A stretch of DNA of 35,256 bases, taken from positions 1 through 35,256 of the forward strand of contig JAICSK010000007.1 of the NCBI GenBank assembly GCA_025936915.1, written 5' to 3'. Positions 21,415 to 30,693 of this stretch are shown one piece after another (positions within the stretch are counted from its first letter, which is position 1; every line of letters begins with the position of its first letter). Origin of the DNA: Nocardioides sp. Its GTDB lineage: Bacteria > Actinomycetota > Actinomycetes > Propionibacteriales > Nocardioidaceae. The position numbers and the translations under genes were made by a program. Under the pieces are notes generated by a model. It made no database searches and was not told the DNA's origin. It was given only the letters and a program-made list of their open reading frames with translations.

Positions 21415-22649
21415 CCAGCCGGACCTGGGTGCGAGCCCGGAGCCGCCCGCGGCGGGCGCTCTACCTCTCCTCGCCGATCGGGCTCGGCCATGCCCGTCGC
21501 GACCTCGCGATCGCGCAACATCTCGAGAGACTGCACCCCGACCTGCAGATCGACTGGCTCACCCAGCACCCGGTGACCCGGGTCCTGGAGGACGCCGGCG
21601 AGCACGTGCACCCGGCCTCCGCCTGGCTGGCCAACGAGTCGGCCCACATCGAGCAGGAGTCGGGCGAGCACGACCTCCACGTGTTCGGTGCGCTCCGGGA
21701 GATGGACGAGATCCTGGTCAACAACTTCATGGTGTTCAACGACGTGGTCGAGGAGACGCCCTACGACCTGGTGATCGGCGACGAGGCCTGGGACGTGGAC
21801 TACTTCCTGCACGAGAACCCCGAGCTCAAGCGGTTCTCGTTCGCCTGGATGACCGACTTCGTGGGCTTCCTGCCGATGCCCGACCTCGGCGAGCGCGAGG
21901 CGTTCCTCACCGCCGACTACAACGCCGAGATGCTCGAGCAACGTGCTCGGTTCAAGCGCATCCGCGACCGACAGGTCTTCGTCGGCAACCCCGACGACGT
22001 CGTGGACGAGTCGTTCGGACCGGGCCTGCCCGACATCCGCGAGTGGACCCTTGACCACTACGAGTTCTGCGGGTACGTCACCGGCTTCGAGCCGCCCTCC
22101 GAGGACGAGGTGGTCCGGTCGCGGCACGAGCTCGGGTACGGCGCCGACGACGTCCTGTGCGTGGTGTCGGTGGGCGGGTCGGGTGTCGGCGTGCCGTTGC
22201 TGCGTCGCGTCCTCGACGCCGTTCCGCTCGCGCGGGAGCGGATCCCCGAGCTGCGCTTCCTCGTGGTGACCGGTCCGCGGATCGACCCCCAGGCCCTGCT
22301 CCCCGTCGACGGCGTCGAGGTGCGGGGGTTCGTGCCCGACCTCCACCTGCGGCTGGCGGCCGCCGACGTGGCCGTCGTCCAGGGCGGCCTGACCACGACG
22401 ATGGAGCTGACCGCCGCGCGGGTCCCGTTCGTCTACGTGCCGCTGCAGCACCACTTCGAGCAGAACTTCCATGTGCGCCACCGCCTCGAGCGCTACCGCG
22501 CCGGACAGTGCGCGTCGTACGCCGAGGTCAGCGACCCGGAGTGGCTGGCCGACGCCTTGGTGAAGCTGGTCGGCACGGACGTGTCCTTCCGGCCGGTCGA
22601 GAGCGGCGGTGCCGAACGCGCGGCCGCGATGCTGGCGGAGCTCCTCTGA
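21411..22649 (+). CDS. GT-B fold (MurG/GT28-like) glycosyltransferase
   Basis: N-terminal SSPIGLGHARRDLAIAQHL; C-terminal VVQGGLTTTMELTAARVPFVYVPLQHHFEQNFHVRHRLERYRAG; overlaps the P450 stop (ATGA). Confidence 0.88.
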   Translation: MTSRTWVRARSRPRRALYLSSPIGLGHARRDLAIAQHLERLHPDLQIDWLTQHPVTRVLEDAGEHVHPASAWLANESAHIEQESGEHDLHVFGALREMDEILVNNFMVFNDVVEETPYDLVIGDEAWDVDYFLHENPELKRFSFAWMTDFVGFLPMPDLGEREAFLTADYNAEMLEQRARFKRIRDRQVFVGNPDDVVDESFGPGLPDIREWTLDHYEFCGYVTGFEPPSEDEVVRSRHELGYGADDVLCVVSVGGSGVGVPLLRRVLDAVPLARERIPELRFLVVTGPRIDPQALLPVDGVEVRGFVPDLHLRLAAADVAVVQGGLTTTMELTAARVPFVYVPLQHHFEQNFHVRHRLERYRAGQCASYAEVSDPEWLADALVKLVGTDVSFRPVESGGAERAAAMLAELL

Positions 22650-23527
22650 TGCGCGCGCTCGCGCCCGTCAACGAGGGCGTCCTCGACCGTCACGGGTTCG
22701 GGGTCGGGTACGCCGTGTACGGCGACGGGCCGGTCACCGTGTGCCTGGTGATGCCCGACACGATCGTGCACGCCCGGGCCTGGAAGGCGCAGGTGCCGTT
22801 CCTTGCCCGGCACTTCCGGGTGGTCACCGTCGACCCCCGGGGCAACGGCCGTTCGGACCGTCCCACGACTCCGGAGCAGTTCGCCCCGACCGAGCTCGAG
22901 GCAGACGTGTGGGCGGTCCTGGACCGCGTCGAAGCCACCCGCGCGGTGCTGGGCGGGCTGTGCAGCGGCGCCGCCCTGGCCACGATCATGGCCGCCGAGC
23001 GGCCCGAGCGGGTGATGGGAGTCGTGGCCATCAACCCGGGCATGGCCCTGAGTCCACCGCTGCCGCACAAGCTGCAGTACGACTTCGAGGCCGAGCTGGA
23101 CACCGACCAGGGCTGGGCGACGATGAACCGCCACCACTGGCTACGTGACTGGTCGGGGTTCGCCGAGTTCTTCTTCGGGGAGATGTTCCCGGAACCGCAC
23201 TCCACCAAGCAGGTCGAGGACACCGTGGCCTGGGCGACGGAGACGACACCGGAGGTCATGCTGCTCGACCGCCAGAGCGAAGCCGACCCGAGGTTCGGCG
23301 AGGGAGCCGAGGAGATGTGCCGCCGCGTCCGCTGCCCGGTGCTCGTCATCAGCGGCTCGCTGGACATGTGCCAGAGCCCCGACCGGGGCCGGCGGGTGGC
23401 GGAGCTGACCGGCGGCGACTTCGTGCTGATGGAGGGAAGCGGACATCTCCCCAACGCCCGAGACCCGGTGCGGGTCAACCTGCTGATCCGTGACTTCGTC
23501 CTCCGGGTGTCGGCAGACCGGGTGTGA
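22649..23527 (+). CDS. Alpha/beta-fold hydrolase with Cys at the nucleophile-elbow position
   Basis: VVTVDPRGNGRSDRP, VLGGLCSGAALATIMAAERPERV (G-L-C-S-G), LVISGSLDMCQSP, GSGHLPNARDP; overlaps the glycosyltransferase stop (TGATG). Confidence 0.87.
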   Translation: MRALAPVNEGVLDRHGFGVGYAVYGDGPVTVCLVMPDTIVHARAWKAQVPFLARHFRVVTVDPRGNGRSDRPTTPEQFAPTELEADVWAVLDRVEATRAVLGGLCSGAALATIMAAERPERVMGVVAINPGMALSPPLPHKLQYDFEAELDTDQGWATMNRHHWLRDWSGFAEFFFGEMFPEPHSTKQVEDTVAWATETTPEVMLLDRQSEADPRFGEGAEEMCRRVRCPVLVISGSLDMCQSPDRGRRVAELTGGDFVLMEGSGHLPNARDPVRVNLLIRDFVLRVSADRV

Positions 23528-23594
23528 CGAGCCGCTCCGTCACGACCGGAGGTCGCCGGCCATTGAGCACCATCGGCTCGGTGTCGCCCTGGAC

Positions 23595-25172
23595 TCAGTA
23601 GCGACTGCCTCCGGCGATGGGTCCCGGCCTGCCGTCGGGATCGTGAACGATGTCGAGCGGCACCTTGGCCCAGGTCCGGGTGAAGCGGGAGAGCCGCGGA
23701 AGCGGGATCGGCCGGAGGCGTCCCGGCGGCCGCTCCCCCACCCGTCCGGTGCGGTGCCACCGCTCGAGGTCGTCGGCGGAGGCGGCGTAGGCGTCGTACA
23801 TGCCGGCCGGGTCGAGGCAGTCGGACATCGTCTCGTGCAGGCCCCGGTCCGCGACCTCCCCGAGCCGGTCGAGGTGCTCGGCGGCCAGGGTCAGGCGCAG
23901 GTCTCGGGCGTAGTCCTCGTCGAGGACGACAGCGCTGAGCTCGGAGTCGTGGGTCCACGACCTGCGGTTGAAGTTGTCCGATCCGGTGCTCGCCCAGACG
24001 TCGTCGATCACGCACACCTTCGCGTGCACGTAGACGGGCGTGCCGGCGTGGTTCTCCAACCCGTACGCCGCGACCCGGCCGGGCGCGGCACGCATCAGCC
24101 GCACGAGGGCCCGTTCGCGGCCGAGGTACTGCGGCACCCGGTTCAGGCCGGCGATGTCGGGCACCAGCGGGATCACGACCATCACCCGCAGCTCCGGACG
24201 CGAGAGCAGCGCCGACTCGAACGGCTCGGCCACGCCATGGCCCCAGAAGTACTGGTCCTCGACGTAGATGATCCGCTCCGCCCGGCCGATCGCCTTGGAG
24301 TAGCCGCGGGCGACACTCCGCTCCCCACCCCGGGCGAACGGGTAGTCGCGGCCGTGCCGCAGGTCGGGATAGGTCCGCAGGAGCTGGACCGTGTGCGGGC
24401 CGGCCTCAGGGGGAGGCGGCCACTGGTCGGGCAGGCCGTCGGGTGAGGTGTCGTCGTGCCGCAACAGGTCGGCCGCCTTGCGGATGGGGCTGCGGGCCAA
24501 GGGGGTCGGGTCCTCCCAGCGCTCCCGGAACACGGTCTCGACGTCGTAGACCGCCGGACCGTGTATCTCGACCTGGACGTCGTGCCAGGGCGGGTGGTCG
24601 CCGTACTCCTCGGTGAGGGTCTGAGGCTGCGGGTCTCCCCCATGGTCGGCGTCGTCCCGGCGGTTGTGGGCGAGGTCCATCCCGCCGACGAAGGCGACGT
24701 CGCGAGTCGGGTCGTCGCGGTAGCGGATCACCACGAACTTCTGGTGGTGGGAGCCGCCGCTGCGCACCCGCATGTCCAGCAGCACCTCGGCTCCGCGGTG
24801 CTGGAGCTGCTCGCCCAGGTGCCGGTTCTCCGTGGCGAAGAAGCCGGTCTGGTCCAGGTGGGACCGCCAGACGAGGCCGCGCACGTGGACCCCGCGCTCG
24901 TCGGCCCGCCCGAGCACCTCGACGACCTCGCTCCCCGGTTCGCCGGTGAGGCGCTCGTCGGCGTCGCCCTGCCAGTCGGTGAAGGACACCTGGTCGCCCG
25001 GACCGGCAGCCTCGACGGCGTCGTACAGCGCCCGGAAGTAGGAGCTGCCGTGGATCAGCGGCCGCACCAGGTTGCCGCTGGACCACGCCCGGTCACCGCC
25101 GTGCCGGTCGTCGAGGACGGTGGACGGGTTCCCGCGTTCGGCCCGGGTCAGCAGCCACTCGGAGGGATCCAC
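23595..25172 (-). CDS. Phospholipase D-family protein (two HKD-type motifs)
   Basis: GGSHHQKFVVIRYRDDPTRDVAFVGGMDL and VYVHAKVCVIDDVWASTGSDNFNRRSW. Confidence 0.9.
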   Translation of the reverse strand: MDPSEWLLTRAERGNPSTVLDDRHGGDRAWSSGNLVRPLIHGSSYFRALYDAVEAAGPGDQVSFTDWQGDADERLTGEPGSEVVEVLGRADERGVHVRGLVWRSHLDQTGFFATENRHLGEQLQHRGAEVLLDMRVRSGGSHHQKFVVIRYRDDPTRDVAFVGGMDLAHNRRDDADHGGDPQPQTLTEEYGDHPPWHDVQVEIHGPAVYDVETVFRERWEDPTPLARSPIRKAADLLRHDDTSPDGLPDQWPPPPEAGPHTVQLLRTYPDLRHGRDYPFARGGERSVARGYSKAIGRAERIIYVEDQYFWGHGVAEPFESALLSRPELRVMVVIPLVPDIAGLNRVPQYLGRERALVRLMRAAPGRVAAYGLENHAGTPVYVHAKVCVIDDVWASTGSDNFNRRSWTHDSELSAVVLDEDYARDLRLTLAAEHLDRLGEVADRGLHETMSDCLDPAGMYDAYAASADDLERWHRTGRVGERPPGRLRPIPLPRLSRFTRTWAKVPLDIVHDPDGRPGPIAGGSRY

Positions 25173-25205
25173 CCCTCCTGCGTGCCCTTCGGGCGGCTCA
25201 GGTAT

Positions 25206-26474
25206 TCACGGCGTGGCGGGGCTCTGCGCCCCGGACACGACGTACGGCGCTCCCGAGCGCTCGAGGAACCGTTCGGCCGCGCGCGCGGCGGGGTGGGAGA
25301 CGGCCGCGGCGAGCACCCCGATCACCGCGATCACCGCCCAGCCGGGCTCGCCCCACTGCAGGGCCAGGAAGGTGAACAGACCGGGGAAGACGATCGGCTG
25401 GGCCTGGTAGCCGAGCCCCCAGACGCCCTGGTAGTCGCCGAGGCGTCGATGGTCGGACAGCTCGGACTGGAAGCCCCAGTCGGCGGCCGACTGCCACAGC
25501 TCGGCGCCGGTGATCGTGACGTGCCCGACCCAGATCAGCACGATCGACACCCAGCCGACGGTCTCATGGGTCACCCCGATGACCAGGCAGGACAGGATGA
25601 ACGCCCAGCCGGAGAGGCGCACCGCCCGCAGTGCGCCGTTCACGGTCTCGCAGCCACGCGAGGCGCGCACCTGCAGCAACACCGCCATCACGGTGTTGGT
25701 GCCGAACAGCCAGGCCAGCAGCGTATGGGGGGCATCGGTGCGCTCCACCAACCAGAGCGGGACCACGACGTTGAGGAGCACCTGGTTGGAGTTCAGGACG
25801 CCGTTGCAGATCGACAGCGTGACGAAGCCGAGGTTGCGCCACGCGGCCGGTGCCGGGGCTGCGTTCTCCTCGTCGTGGTCGGCGGACGGCTCGGCCCGGT
25901 CGATCCGCGGAAGGCGCGAGACCATCACGGCGTTGAGCACCAGCAGGCAGCCGGTCAGCACCGGCACCGCCATGATCGCCGATCGGGTGCCGATCGCCAG
26001 CGCGATGCCGCCGGCGAGAGCGCCGAGGGTGTAGCCGACGTTGCGGGCCGACCGCATGTAGGCGAGCGCCCGCACCCGGACCTCGCGCGGGAAGACCGCG
26101 ATCCGGTAGACGTTGCGGCCGGTGTTGCCCGCGGTACTGATCGCGGACAGCAGCGAGAGCAGGGCGACGAAGGTGACCATGCTGCGCGCCATCGGCCAGG
26201 CGAAGTACAGCAGAGCCTCGAGGAGCGCCGCCACCGCCCAGAGCGGCTTCGCTCCGACGTGGTCGGACAGCCGGCCGAGTGGCAGGGAGAGCACCAGCGT
26301 CACGACGCCCGCGATCGACATGCCCAGGCCGACCTGGGAGCCGGTCAGGCCGACGATCTGGGTGAAGAAGACGGCGGTGCCGGTGAGGAACGACCCGGTC
26401 GCGAAGGCCGACAGCACGCACTGCAGGGCGAGATCGCGCTCGAGCCTCGTAGGCGGGAGGATGCGAGAGATCAC
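25206..26474 (-). CDS. Major facilitator superfamily transporter
   Basis: Multiple hydrophobic segments; GSQVGLGMSIAGVVTLVLSLPLGRLSDHVGAKPLW is MFS signature-like; GTG start at 26474 proposed within ORF 25206..26606. Confidence 0.85.
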   Translation of the reverse strand: MISRILPPTRLERDLALQCVLSAFATGSFLTGTAVFFTQIVGLTGSQVGLGMSIAGVVTLVLSLPLGRLSDHVGAKPLWAVAALLEALLYFAWPMARSMVTFVALLSLLSAISTAGNTGRNVYRIAVFPREVRVRALAYMRSARNVGYTLGALAGGIALAIGTRSAIMAVPVLTGCLLVLNAVMVSRLPRIDRAEPSADHDEENAAPAPAAWRNLGFVTLSICNGVLNSNQVLLNVVVPLWLVERTDAPHTLLAWLFGTNTVMAVLLQVRASRGCETVNGALRAVRLSGWAFILSCLVIGVTHETVGWVSIVLIWVGHVTITGAELWQSAADWGFQSELSDHRRLGDYQGVWGLGYQAQPIVFPGLFTFLALQWGEPGWAVIAVIGVLAAAVSHPAARAAERFLERSGAPYVVSGAQSPATP

Positions 26475-26797
26475 CGAGACATCACGGCGGTCATCCTGGC
26501 AAGCCCGGATGGTCGTGATCCAGTTGTTATCCCGGGTCGAGCGTGGGGCCCGGTGGTGGAGCGAGGCTCCGGCCCCCAGGAGACAACCCACAGAACCCGG
26601 CAACAACCCCTCCGGAAACGGGTGGAGGTGTTCTCCCGCGGAGTTGACGGCCGAGGGTCTCGCCAGGTGTGTCCCACGTCAGGACGGTCCGGTGACCTGT
26701 CATGCCGATGTGCCCGGTGGTTGCCGACCTCCTTCGCCACCTCCGTGGCCCGCCGCCGACGGTGTTCACGAACCTGGCGCACACCCTCGCAGGACGC

Positions 26798-26825
26798 GCC
26801 CGCTCCTCATGCAGAGGAGACGGGC
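26798..26825 (-). terminator. Possible intrinsic terminator hairpin downstream of the secreted-protein gene
   Basis: GCCCG-CTCCTC-ATGCA-GAGGAG-A-CGGGC: 11-bp stem with one bulged A; ~47 nt past the stop at 26872; no U-tract. Confidence 0.4.
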
Positions 26826-26871
26826 GGCCCCGCGTCGTCGGCTGCTGGAGCGCCTCCGTGGACGCGCTGGA

Positions 26872-27387
26872 CTAGCCGCAGCCGAGACTGAACTTGTCGA
26901 AGTTGACCGTCACGGTCCCGTTGGCGTTCATGACGAACACGGTGGTTTCGTGGGCGATGATCGCCGAGCCGTCGGAACCGGCCGCGTGGATGGTCAGGGT
27001 GAACTCGGTGTTCTGGTTCCTCTCGTTCATGTTGAAGTTGCCCCACACGGTGGCGTGGCCACTGTAGGTCACCCCGGTCCCATCATCCGTCCCCGAGATC
27101 GCGCCGGTCTCGGTGAAGGTGGCCCACACCTCGTCGCTGGCTGTGAAGAAGGTGACGTGGTTGACGAGATTGCCGGTGAACTGGATGCCGTTGCCGCCGT
27201 TGAAGGTGTCCCCGGTGCAGGGGTTGGTGGCCTGCGGCTCGTAGAAGACGCCATGCACGTTCTGGGTCGAGGTGACCGTCTGGCCGTGGGGGCTGGCCGC
27301 GTTGGCCGGGCCGATGGCCAGCGACGCTCCCGCGAATCCCATCGCGGCCAGCAGGCAGAGCCGCCGCGCCAGTCTTGCAGTTCTCAT
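26872..27387 (-). CDS. Secreted protein of unknown function
   Basis: 171 aa with signal peptide MRTARLARRLCLLAAMGFAGASLAIGPANAAS. Confidence 0.75.
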   Translation of the reverse strand: MRTARLARRLCLLAAMGFAGASLAIGPANAASPHGQTVTSTQNVHGVFYEPQATNPCTGDTFNGGNGIQFTGNLVNHVTFFTASDEVWATFTETGAISGTDDGTGVTYSGHATVWGNFNMNERNQNTEFTLTIHAAGSDGSAIIAHETTVFVMNANGTVTVNFDKFSLGCG

Positions 27388-27760
27388 TCGTATCCCCCCT
27401 GAGTCCGCGGGTCAGGACTCGGCCGTCGCCGCAGTTGTTGTTGGTGTGATGAGCAGCCACGGAGGCGGCGTTCGCGTCGCCACCACGCGGACTGTAAGCC
27501 CGGCGCGGACGTTTTGGAAATGGATCGTTCGGGCCATTCCCGGGACGGCTTGGGTCCAAGGCCGCACATCCCCGAAGCCCACTTCTCACACGATGCTTTC
27601 GACAGTCGAGCTCGGATGGCGCTGATCCCTGGGTCTGTCCAGCATGGACGGGCGTTCTGACGTCCGACGGTGCGACGGTGCTGCTGATCGCCGTGCCGTG
27701 AGTTCATCCAGGGACGGGACCAGGAGTCGAGGCACCCGGGGGACCTCAGCCAGGTCGGAG

Positions 27761-29038
27761 TTACGCCAGCTTGCCGTCCAGCACTGTCGGTTTGCCGTGC
27801 CGGAACGTCGCGACGACCCGGCCTGGCAGCTCCATCCCGGCGTACGGCGTGTTCCGCGACAGCGAGACCGACTCGGCGGCCTCGACCACCCGTCGTACCG
27901 ACGGGTCGTAGAGCACCAGGTTGGCCGGGGCGCCGTCCTCGAGCGGGCGCCCGTGGTCGCTCACCCGCCCGATCCGGGCCGGCGCGTAGGACATCCGGTC
28001 GGCGACGTCCGCCCAGCTGAGCAGACCGGGGTCGACCATGGTCTCCTGCACGACCGACAGCGCGGTCTCGAGCCCGAGCATCCCGAACGCCGCTGCCGCC
28101 CACTCGCAGTCCTTGTCCTCCAGCGGGTGTGGCGCGTGGTCGGTGGCGACGACGTCGATCGTGCCGTCGGCGAGACCGGCCCGGAGCGCCTCGGTGTCGG
28201 CGGTGGTCCGCAGCGGTGGGTTCACCTTGTAGACCGGGTCGTACGACGCCGCCAGCTCGTCGGTCAGCAGCAGATGGTGGGGCGTCACCTCGGCGGTGAC
28301 GTTCCAGCCCGACGCCTTGGCCTGCCGGATCAGCTCCACCGATCCCGCGGTCGAGACGTGGCAGACGTGCAGTCGCGAGCCGACGTGGGCGGCCAGCAGG
28401 CAGTCGCGCGCAATCACCGCCTCCTCGGCCACCGCCGGCCATCCGGCCAGGCCGAGGCGTCCGGACAGCTCGCCCTCGTTCATCTGGGCGTTCTCCGTGA
28501 GCCGCGGCTCCTGCGCGTGCTGCGCGACGACGCCGTCGAACGCCTTGACGTACTCGAGCGCCCGCCGCATCAGCACCGCGTCGCCGACGCAGTGGCCGTC
28601 GTCGGAGAACACCCGGACCCGCGCGGCGGAGTCGGCCATGGCCCCGAGCTCGGCGAGCTGCCGGCCGGCCAGGCCGACGGTCACCGCACCGACCGGGTAC
28701 ACGTCGCAGTAGCCGCCCTCGCGCCCGAGTCGCCACACCTGCTCGACGACGCCGGCGGTGTCGGCGACCGGGTCGGTGTTGGCCATCGCGTGGACCGCGG
28801 TGAAGCCGCCCATCGCGGCCGCCTGGGTGCCGGTGAGCACGGTCTCGGCGTCCTCGCGACCGGGCTCCCGGAGGTGGGTGTGCAGGTCGACGAGGCCGGG
28901 CAGCGCGATCAGCCCGGTCGCGTCGATCACCTCGGCGTCGGCGTCGGGCTCCCCGAACACGAGGACCCCGTCACGGATCAGGACGTCGCGCGTGTCGCCG
29001 CCGAGGATCCGGGCTCCCTTGACCAGGAAGCTGCTCAT
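27761..29038 (-). CDS. pyrC: Dihydroorotase
   Basis: ORF 27761..29566 trimmed to [12 protein letters not shown]...; [49 protein letters not shown]. Confidence 0.96.
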   Translation of the reverse strand: MSSFLVKGARILGGDTRDVLIRDGVLVFGEPDADAEVIDATGLIALPGLVDLHTHLREPGREDAETVLTGTQAAAMGGFTAVHAMANTDPVADTAGVVEQVWRLGREGGYCDVYPVGAVTVGLAGRQLAELGAMADSAARVRVFSDDGHCVGDAVLMRRALEYVKAFDGVVAQHAQEPRLTENAQMNEGELSGRLGLAGWPAVAEEAVIARDCLLAAHVGSRLHVCHVSTAGSVELIRQAKASGWNVTAEVTPHHLLLTDELAASYDPVYKVNPPLRTTADTEALRAGLADGTIDVVATDHAPHPLEDKDCEWAAAAFGMLGLETALSVVQETMVDPGLLSWADVADRMSYAPARIGRVSDHGRPLEDGAPANLVLYDPSVRRVVEAAESVSLSRNTPYAGMELPGRVVATFRHGKPTVLDGKLA

Positions 29039-30003
29039 GCGTCTGCTCCGTCCGGGTTCCCCACCGCGGGTTCGCTGCCACCCAGCAACAGGTAGAGCAC
29101 CGCCATCCGGACCGCGACCCCGTTGGTGACCTGCTCGACGATCACGGAGCGGTCGCTGTCGGCGACGTCGGCGGTGATCTCCATCCCGCGGACCATCGGG
29201 CCGGGGTGCATCACGATCGTGTGCTCCTGCAGGGTCGCCATCCGGCGGCCGTCCAGGCCGTAGCGGCGGCTGTACTCCCGCGCGGTCGGGAAGAACCCGC
29301 CGTTCATCCGCTCGCGCTGCACCCGCAGCATCATCACCGCGTCGGCCTTCGGCAGCACCCCGTCGAGGTCGTACGACGTCTCCACGGGCCAGCTGTCGAC
29401 GCCCACCGGCAGCAGGGTCGGCGGGGCCACCAGTGTCACCTCGGCACCCAGCGTGTGCAGCAGCAGCGCGTTGGACCGGGCGACCCGGGAGTGCAGCACG
29501 TCGCCGACGATCGCGATCCGCTGGCCGTCGAGCGTCCCGCCGTTGCGAGGACCCAGGTGCCGCCACATCGTGAAGGCGTCGAGCAGCGCCTGGGTCGGGT
29601 GCTCATGGGTGCCGTCGCCGGCGTTGACCACCGACGCGCGCACCCAGCCGGAGTTGGCCAACCGGTGGGGAGCGCCGCTGGCTCCGTGCCGGATGACGAC
29701 GGCGTCGCAGCCCATCGCCTCGAGGGTGAGGGCGGTGTCCTTGAGCGACTCGCCCTTGGACAGCGAGGATCCCTTGGCCGAGAAGTTGATGACGTCGGCC
29801 GAGAGGCGCTTGGCGGCCGCCTCGAACGAGATCCGGGTGCGCGTGGAGTCCTCGAAGAAGAGGTTCACCACGGTGCGGCCGCGCAGCGCGGGCAGCTTCT
29901 TGATCGGGCGGTCGGCGAGCGAGCGCAGCTCCTCGGCCGTGTGCAGCACCAGCTCGGCGTCCTCGCGGCTCAGGTCACCGGCCGACAGCAGATGCTTCTT
30001 CAC
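29035..30003 (-). CDS. pyrB: Aspartate carbamoyltransferase catalytic subunit
   Basis: [46 protein letters not shown] start overlapping the pyrR stop. Confidence 0.97.
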   Translation of the reverse strand: MKKHLLSAGDLSREDAELVLHTAEELRSLADRPIKKLPALRGRTVVNLFFEDSTRTRISFEAAAKRLSADVINFSAKGSSLSKGESLKDTALTLEAMGCDAVVIRHGASGAPHRLANSGWVRASVVNAGDGTHEHPTQALLDAFTMWRHLGPRNGGTLDGQRIAIVGDVLHSRVARSNALLLHTLGAEVTLVAPPTLLPVGVDSWPVETSYDLDGVLPKADAVMMLRVQRERMNGGFFPTAREYSRRYGLDGRRMATLQEHTIVMHPGPMVRGMEITADVADSDRSVIVEQVTNGVAVRMAVLYLLLGGSEPAVGNPDGADA

Positions 30004-30590
30004 GACGCTGCTCCCTCGATGATCACCGCGTCCTCGTCGTCGACGCCGGTGAGGTGGACCCGCACGCGCTGCACCAGGGAGGTGGGGAGGTTCTTGCCGA
30101 CGAAGTCGGCGCGGATCGGCAGCTCGCGGTGGCCGCGGTCGACCAGGACGGCCAGCTGCACCGCTCGCGGCCGGCCGACGTCGTTGAGGGCGTCGAGCGC
30201 GGCCCGGATGGTGCGTCCGGAGAACAGCACGTCGTCGACCAGCACGACGACCTTGTCGTCGATGCCGCCGTCGGGGATCTGGGTCGGCAGCAAGGTGCGG
30301 GCGGGCTTGAGACGTAGGTCGTCGCGGTACATCGTCACGTCGAGCGAGCCGTGCGGCACGCTGCTCCCCTCGACCGCGGCGATCCGGGTGGCGATCCGCT
30401 CCGCGAGCGGTACGCCGCGCGACGGGATGCCGAGGAGGACCACGCCGTCGGCGCCCTTGTTGCGCTCGAGGATCTCATGGGAGATGCGGCTCAGCGCCCG
30501 GGAGATGTCGTCGGCGTCGAGGACGGTGCGATCGGCGCGGGAGTCGGGCACTCCCGACGATGGCGATGCGGTCGTGGCTGGCGCAGGCAT
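30000..30590 (-). CDS. pyrR: Pyrimidine operon regulator/uracil phosphoribosyltransferase
   Basis: [44 protein letters not shown] loop. Confidence 0.96.
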   Translation of the reverse strand: MPAPATTASPSSGVPDSRADRTVLDADDISRALSRISHEILERNKGADGVVLLGIPSRGVPLAERIATRIAAVEGSSVPHGSLDVTMYRDDLRLKPARTLLPTQIPDGGIDDKVVVLVDDVLFSGRTIRAALDALNDVGRPRAVQLAVLVDRGHRELPIRADFVGKNLPTSLVQRVRVHLTGVDDEDAVIIEGAAS

Positions 30591-30600
30591 CTGCGTCCGG

Positions 30601-30663
30601 ACCTCCTTCTCCGCCTCACGGGACGGCTCGTTAAAGGATGTCGATCGCAGGCGACCCTAGCAG
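30601..30663 (-). promoter_or_regulatory. pyrR promoter/leader: TAGGGT -10-like box, PyrR-binding-loop-like hairpin and overlapping Shine-Dalgarno
   Basis: Minus strand: TAGGGTCGCCTGCGATCGACATCCTTTAACGAGCCGTCCCGTGAGGCGGAGAAGGAGGT, then CCGGACGCAG and ATG; 59/63 identical to 11904-11966 by eye. Confidence 0.87.
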
Positions 30664-30693
30664 GCGGGCACGACAGCCCCGGCAACGACGCGG

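Noticed and set aside
20196-22649. ORF start at 20196 giving an 817-aa 'P450-region plus GT' protein
   Set aside because: The N-terminal half is an out-of-frame reading of the P450 gene; the true glycosyltransferase start is ATG 21411, overlapping the P450 stop.
15091-23527. Complete PKS/NRPS/terpene biosynthetic gene cluster
   Set aside because: No scaffold-forming synthase in the window; only tailoring-type enzymes and a regulator are present.
23528-23580. Bidirectional terminator between the hydrolase and the PLD-like gene (cgagccg...cggctcg)
   Set aside because: Only 7-bp arms separated by ~39 nt with weak internal pairing and no T-tracts; too weak to call.
24456-26891. 811-aa plus-strand ORF
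   Set aside because: Spans two clear minus-strand genes (PLD-like and MFS) and their intergenic gap; low-complexity shadow frame.
11960-27760. Accessory block as an integrative element, prophage or transposon
   Set aside because: No integrase, transposase, phage genes, tRNA or att-like terminal repeats seen; only the pyr-leader duplication marks one edge.
27384-28736. 450-aa minus-strand ORF overlapping pyrC
   Set aside because: Out-of-frame reading of pyrC continuing into intergenic DNA; no domain-like sequence.
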